This document shows positions 4,987 to 7,976 of a DNA stretch of 7,976 bases, in pieces. The stretch's first letter is position 1. Every line of letters begins with the position of its first letter. The notes under the pieces are model-generated. The model worked only from the letters and a program-made list of their open reading frames with translations. It ran no database searches and was not told the origin of the DNA. The position numbers and the translations under genes are program-made. Origin of the DNA: Candidatus Omnitrophota bacterium (GTDB lineage Bacteria > Omnitrophota > Gorgyraeia > Gygaellales > Profunditerraquicolaceae); assembly GCA_028717985.1 (NCBI GenBank), contig JAQUMS010000041.1:1-7976 (forward strand). Reading direction: 5' to 3'.

Positions 4987-6315
4987 TTACAATATCGGCA
5001 GATATTTATTTATCTCGTACTGGCTGACCTGCGCCTTATATTCATCCCATTCCATCTTTTTATTACGGATGAAATACTCAAACACTTTATCTCCAAGCGC
5101 TTCTTTTACCAGTTTACTCCCTTCCGAGAGCTTAACCGCTTCCAGCAAATCGTCCGGCAGAGAATCTATCCCCGCTTTTCTACGTTCTTCCTCGCTCATA
5201 TGATAAATGTTATCGGTGGCAGGATCAGCTAATTTATAGTTTTTCTTTATTCCTTCAAGACCCGCGGCAAGCATCACGGAAAACGCCAGATACGGATTAC
5301 ACGCAGGATCAGGAGACCTATACTCAATCCGGGTTGCTTTTTCTTTCCCCGGCTTGTACATCGGGACACGGATAAGAGACGAACGGTTCATTTGAGCCCA
5401 ACAGATATACACGGGGGCTTCATAACCGGGAACAAGCCGTTTATACGAATTAACCCACTGGCTTGTGATTGCGGTAATCTCTTTGGCGTGTTTCAATAAT
5501 CCGGCAGTATACGCTCTTCCGATATTCGACAGATGATATTTCCCGTCTTTATCAAAAAACACGTTTTTATCCCCTTTAAACAATGATTGGTGCACGTGCA
5601 TACCCGACCCGTTAATGCCGAATATCGGTTTAGGCATAAATGTCGCGTATACGCCGTGCTGACGGGCGATTTCTTTCACCACGAGGCGGTATGTCATAAC
5701 GTTATCCGCCATAGTAAGCGCATCCTTATACCGCAGATCAATCTCATGCTGGCTGGCTGCTACTTCGTGATGGCTGTATTCAACCTGGATACCTAAAGAC
5801 TGGAGAGTGAAAATCGTGTCCCTGCGCAAATCCTGAGCGACATCAAGCGGAACAAGATCAAAATATCCTCCCTGATCCAGCGGCTGAGGCGTCTGCGCAT
5901 TGGTAAAATAAAAATATTCCAGTTCAGGCCCCACATAAAAGGTGTATCCCAATGATTTGATTTTCGCAAGATTCCGCTTCAGGACATTGCGCGGATCACC
6001 GGAAAAAGGCTTCCCGTTCGGTTCATAAATATCACAGAACATGCGCGCCACTGCATAATTTTCACCACTGCGCCAGGGAATAATGGAAAAAGTATCGGGA
6101 TCAGGACGGGCGATCATATCGGATTCTTCAATACGCGCAAAGCCTTCGATTGAAGAACCGTCAAATCCCATACCTTCCTCAAGAGCGCCTTCAAGTTCAT
6201 TAGGGGTAATCGCGAACCCTTTTAAAAATCCGAGGACATCGGTAAACCACAAACGGATAAATTTAACATTATGTTCTTTAACCTGCTTCAGAATTTCCGC
6301 TTTTGTAAAAGCCAC
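4987..6315 (-). CDS. glnA: Glutamine synthetase type I, alpha subtype
   Basis: This 442-residue enzyme joins ammonia to glutamate using ATP and is the main ammonia-assimilation step; type I enzymes are cytoplasmic dodecamers. Visible motifs are FDGSSIEGF (51-59), metal ligands Glu131 and Glu133 (GPELEYF), Glu184 and Glu191 (HHEVAASQHEID), His240 (GSGMHVHQS), the flap NSYKRLVPGYEAP with Glu299, NRSSLIRVP (310-318) and RIEYRSPDP with Glu331. Length and the lack of the roughly 25-residue beta insertion mark the alpha subtype. The NIYHMSEEER segment replaces the NLYDLP adenylylation site of the beta subtype, so GlnE-type control is not expected. Arg61 (FARIEESDM) matches the Arg62 that mediates glutamine feedback inhibition in Bacillus. 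The start is a GTG at 6315 with GGAGGT six bases upstream. It lies 39 bases after the aminotransferase, with a terminator-like hairpin between. Confidence 0.97.
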   Translation of the reverse strand: MAFTKAEILKQVKEHNVKFIRLWFTDVLGFLKGFAITPNELEGALEEGMGFDGSSIEGFARIEESDMIARPDPDTFSIIPWRSGENYAVARMFCDIYEPNGKPFSGDPRNVLKRNLAKIKSLGYTFYVGPELEYFYFTNAQTPQPLDQGGYFDLVPLDVAQDLRRDTIFTLQSLGIQVEYSHHEVAASQHEIDLRYKDALTMADNVMTYRLVVKEIARQHGVYATFMPKPIFGINGSGMHVHQSLFKGDKNVFFDKDGKYHLSNIGRAYTAGLLKHAKEITAITSQWVNSYKRLVPGYEAPVYICWAQMNRSSLIRVPMYKPGKEKATRIEYRSPDPACNPYLAFSVMLAAGLEGIKKNYKLADPATDNIYHMSEEERRKAGIDSLPDDLLEAVKLSEGSKLVKEALGDKVFEYFIRNKKMEWDEYKAQVSQYEINKYLPIL

Positions 6316-6321
6316 GTTTCT

Positions 6322-6327
6322 ACCTCC
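6322..6327 (-). promoter_or_regulatory. Ribosome binding site fixing the GTG start of glnA
   Basis: GGAGGT lies six bases before the GTG at 6315-6313. The next encoded residues, AFTKAEILK, match the usual start of GSI-alpha proteins, so the GTG start is well supported although it is not ATG. Confidence 0.85.
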
Positions 6328-6342
6328 GGTTAATGTGTGTTG

Positions 6343-6364
6343 AAAAATCCGCCTTTAACGGCGG
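6343..6364 (-). terminator. Weak terminator-like hairpin between the aminotransferase gene and glnA
   Basis: CCGCC (6364-6360) pairs with GGCGG (6353-6349) around the six-base loop GTTAAA, then one A and five T (6347-6343). The aminotransferase stop codon TAA lies in the loop. The five-pair stem is all GC but short, so it probably gives partial termination or protects the 3' end, lowering glnA or the upstream genes relative to each other. The loop lacks G4, so it does not fit the ANTAR pattern. Confidence 0.45.
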
Positions 6365-7512
6365 GTGCTGAGAAAAATTTTCATCCTTCTCAACGCTTCT
6401 TTAAGATTTTCAAGGCTTGACGCGTATGAAATACGAACATATCCTTCACCGGCCGCGCCGAACGCTGTGCCGGGAACTACCGCGACCTTTTGTTCTTCCA
6501 GGAGCCTGCGCGAAAAATCCATGGAATTCATGCCTGTTTTTTTAATCGATGGAAAAACATAAAACGCCCCCTGAGGACGGCTGCATTCAAGTCCGATGCG
6601 GTTAAGTTCATCAACGACAAACTCACGCCTGCGCCGGTATTCGCGTTTCATTTCTTCCACCGCTTTCTTTCCGCTTTGCAGCGCTTCGCACGCGGCCATC
6701 TGGCTGGTAATAGGAACACACATAATCGTATATTGATGTATTTTTGTCATTGCCGCGATAATCTCCTTCGGCCCGCACGCGTACCCGACACGCCATCCGG
6801 TCATCGCGTATGACTTGGAAAATCCGTTCAGGAACAGGGTGTAATCCCGCGCGCCGGGAAGCGTCGCGAACGGAACATATTCAAAATCATATGTCAAATC
6901 CCCGTATATTTCATCCGTGATGCACAAAATTTTATGTTTTAACGCGACTTTTTTAATATCATCGAGTTCTTTGCGTGTATATGATACGCCGGTCGGATTG
7001 ACGGGATAATTAAAAAGGAACCCTTTCGTTTTTTTATCAATCGCCTTTTCCAACGCTTCCGGACGCAGTTTACATTTCGTTTTTGACGTGTCGATAAACA
7101 CCGGAACTCCGCCCGCCAATTCCGTCATTGGTCCGTATGAAACATACGACGGGATTGGAATAATAATTTTTTCACCGGGATTAAGGATAGCGCGCAAAGC
7201 AACATCCACGCCCTCGCTCACACCGACGGTAATAAGCATTTCTTCGTTCGGACAATAATCGAGGTTAAACCGGTTCTTCAAATACCGGTTGATACTCAAA
7301 CGCAGTTTATACAAACCTTTATTGGATGTATACGAGGTAAACCCCTGTTCAAGGGAAAAGATACCCGCCTCGCGGATAGGCCAGGGAGTGACAAAATCCG
7401 GTTCTCCCACCCCCAAGGAAATCACGTCTTTCATACCGAGGACCAGGTCAAAAAACACCCTGATGCCCGAAGGCTGCATTTTATCTACTTTTTCCGAAAT
7501 ATAATTTTTCAT
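6355..7512 (-). CDS. PLP-dependent class I/II aminotransferase, YugH (AlaT)-like
   Basis: A 385-residue fold-type I aminotransferase with all core residues: GVGEPDF (34-40), NPTG (172-175), Asp200 and Tyr203 (TDEIYGDLTY), the PLP lysine Lys233 (GFSKSYAMTGWRVGY) and the substrate-carboxylate Arg360 (GEGYVRISYA). Length is typical. The start (SEKVDKMQPSGIRVFFDL), the paired IHQYTIMC segment and the GAFYVFPSIK and KVAVVPGTAFG motifs resemble Bacillus subtilis YugH, now named AlaT, an alanine aminotransferase that sits beside an Lrp-type regulator, as here. The substrates are inferred: an alanine/glutamate reaction is likely, but an aspartate or aromatic enzyme cannot be excluded. The ATG at 7512 follows the regulator gene by 51 bases with a weak AAGG ribosome site. 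With glnA downstream, it probably distributes assimilated nitrogen to amino acids. Confidence 0.9.
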   Translation of the reverse strand: MKNYISEKVDKMQPSGIRVFFDLVLGMKDVISLGVGEPDFVTPWPIREAGIFSLEQGFTSYTSNKGLYKLRLSINRYLKNRFNLDYCPNEEMLITVGVSEGVDVALRAILNPGEKIIIPIPSYVSYGPMTELAGGVPVFIDTSKTKCKLRPEALEKAIDKKTKGFLFNYPVNPTGVSYTRKELDDIKKVALKHKILCITDEIYGDLTYDFEYVPFATLPGARDYTLFLNGFSKSYAMTGWRVGYACGPKEIIAAMTKIHQYTIMCVPITSQMAACEALQSGKKAVEEMKREYRRRREFVVDELNRIGLECSRPQGAFYVFPSIKKTGMNSMDFSRRLLEEQKVAVVPGTAFGAAGEGYVRISYASSLENLKEALRRMKIFLSTRR

Positions 7513-7563
7513 TTTTTAAAAACCTTGTTGGGATCGTTGAGATAAAAAACCGCGTGCCGAAAA

Positions 7564-7976
7564 TTAATACGAAATCGCGATCCTTCTGTCTTCCTCTTTT
7601 TGTTTAAGCAAAACGCCGTCTTCTTTATATTTTTTCAGCAAAAAATGGGTAACAACACCTTTAACGTGTTCCATAGGGGAAAGTTTTTCTGAAACAAAAC
7701 GCGCAACGGTATGAATATCCTTGCCTTCCACGATAACAAGAAGATCGTATGTCCCTGAAACCAGAAAACAGCTGGTGACTTCGGGGAATGAATAAATACG
7801 CTCCGCTATTTTTTCAAAACCAAGATCTTTCTGAGGCATCAGGTTTACTTCTATCAACGCCCTGACATCGGTCTGTTCTTTAACCAGCTCACGGTTAATA
7901 ACCGCTTTATATTTTAGAATTACGCCGCTTTTTTCGTATTTTGCTATCGCCTTTTTAATCTCATCGGGCTTTTTTT
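7564..7976 (-). CDS. Lrp/AsnC-family transcriptional regulator, 5' end missing
   Basis: The frame is open to the right edge of the window, so the start lies outside. About 136 residues are visible. They begin in the helix-turn-helix region (PDEIKKAIAKYEKSGVILKY, recognition helix and wing), followed by a RAM/AsnC ligand-binding domain from ALIEVNLMPQ onward, with the characteristic VSGTYDLLVIVEG strand-turn. An in-frame TTG at 7857 is internal to this domain and is not the start. The protein ends in a charged tail (KKYKEDGVLLKQ, then EEDRRIAISY) like that of the YugG (AlaR) type. Lrp-family proteins bind DNA as dimers or larger assemblies and respond to amino acids. The neighbouring YugH-like aminotransferase gene suggests local control of that operon, as for the Bacillus alaR-alaT pair. 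About 25-30 N-terminal residues are probably missing. Confidence 0.9.
   Translation of the reverse strand, partial: KKPDEIKKAIAKYEKSGVILKYKAVINRELVKEQTDVRALIEVNLMPQKDLGFEKIAERIYSFPEVTSCFLVSGTYDLLVIVEGKDIHTVARFVSEKLSPMEHVKGVVTHFLLKKYKEDGVLLKQKEEDRRIAISY

Noticed and set aside
7513..7600. Possible terminator between the Lrp-type gene and the aminotransferase (CGCG pairing ahead of six T)
   Set aside because: Only four pairs with a loop of about 20 bases; too weak to support a terminator.
7567..7857. Treating the right-end regulator as a complete 97-residue protein
   Set aside because: The TTG at 7857 lies inside the ligand-binding domain and the frame continues with recognisable helix-turn-helix sequence to the window edge.

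Overview
The window holds eight protein genes, all on the minus strand and at least six of them complete, so transcription runs from right to left. No tRNA, rRNA, CRISPR array, insertion sequence or integrase gene was seen. The partial gene at the left edge begins with a Sec signal peptide followed by a likely outer-membrane barrel start, which suggests a Gram-negative (diderm) bacterium. A Bacillus-like GSI-alpha glutamine synthetase, a YugG/YugH-like regulator and aminotransferase pair, a GAF-ANTAR protein and a PAS/HD-GYP protein together would fit an uncultured diderm phylum such as Omnitrophota, Elusimicrobiota or a deltaproteobacterial relative. That placement is only a guess.

Right part (7976 down to 2859) is a likely five-gene operon for nitrogen assimilation and signalling. 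In transcription order it contains an Lrp/AsnC-type regulator (cut by the window edge), a class I/II aminotransferase of the YugH (AlaT) type, glutamine synthetase glnA, a GAF-ANTAR RNA-binding antiterminator, and a PAS-PAS-HD-GYP c-di-GMP phosphodiesterase. Gaps are 51, 39, 21 and 22 bases. A weak terminator-like hairpin sits between the aminotransferase and glnA.

Middle part (2858 to 2579) is a non-coding leader of about 225 bases in front of nadE. It has a near-consensus sigma-70 promoter, two strong intrinsic terminators in series and two further GC-rich hairpins whose loop regions are complementary. Just ahead of the first terminator are two small hexaloop hairpins, the second of which shares its 3' arm with the terminator. 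This is the layout known for RNA targets of ANTAR proteins. A further hexaloop hairpin competes with the second terminator.

Left part holds glutamine-dependent NAD+ synthetase (nadE), a tightly coupled small sigma-70-family sigma factor, then a 166-base spacer with another pair of hexaloop hairpins overlapping a strong terminator, and finally the start of the exported protein gene.

The main result is a recurrent RNA signature. Five hairpins in the two leaders share the form AC-[NNNGAN]-GU, a hexaloop with G4 and A5 closed by C-G and A-U pairs, and three of them overlap the 5' arm of a terminator. Together with the GAF-ANTAR gene next door, this suggests a local antitermination circuit. In it, a GAF-sensed signal made in the glnA operon would control read-through into nadE-sigma and into the exported protein gene.
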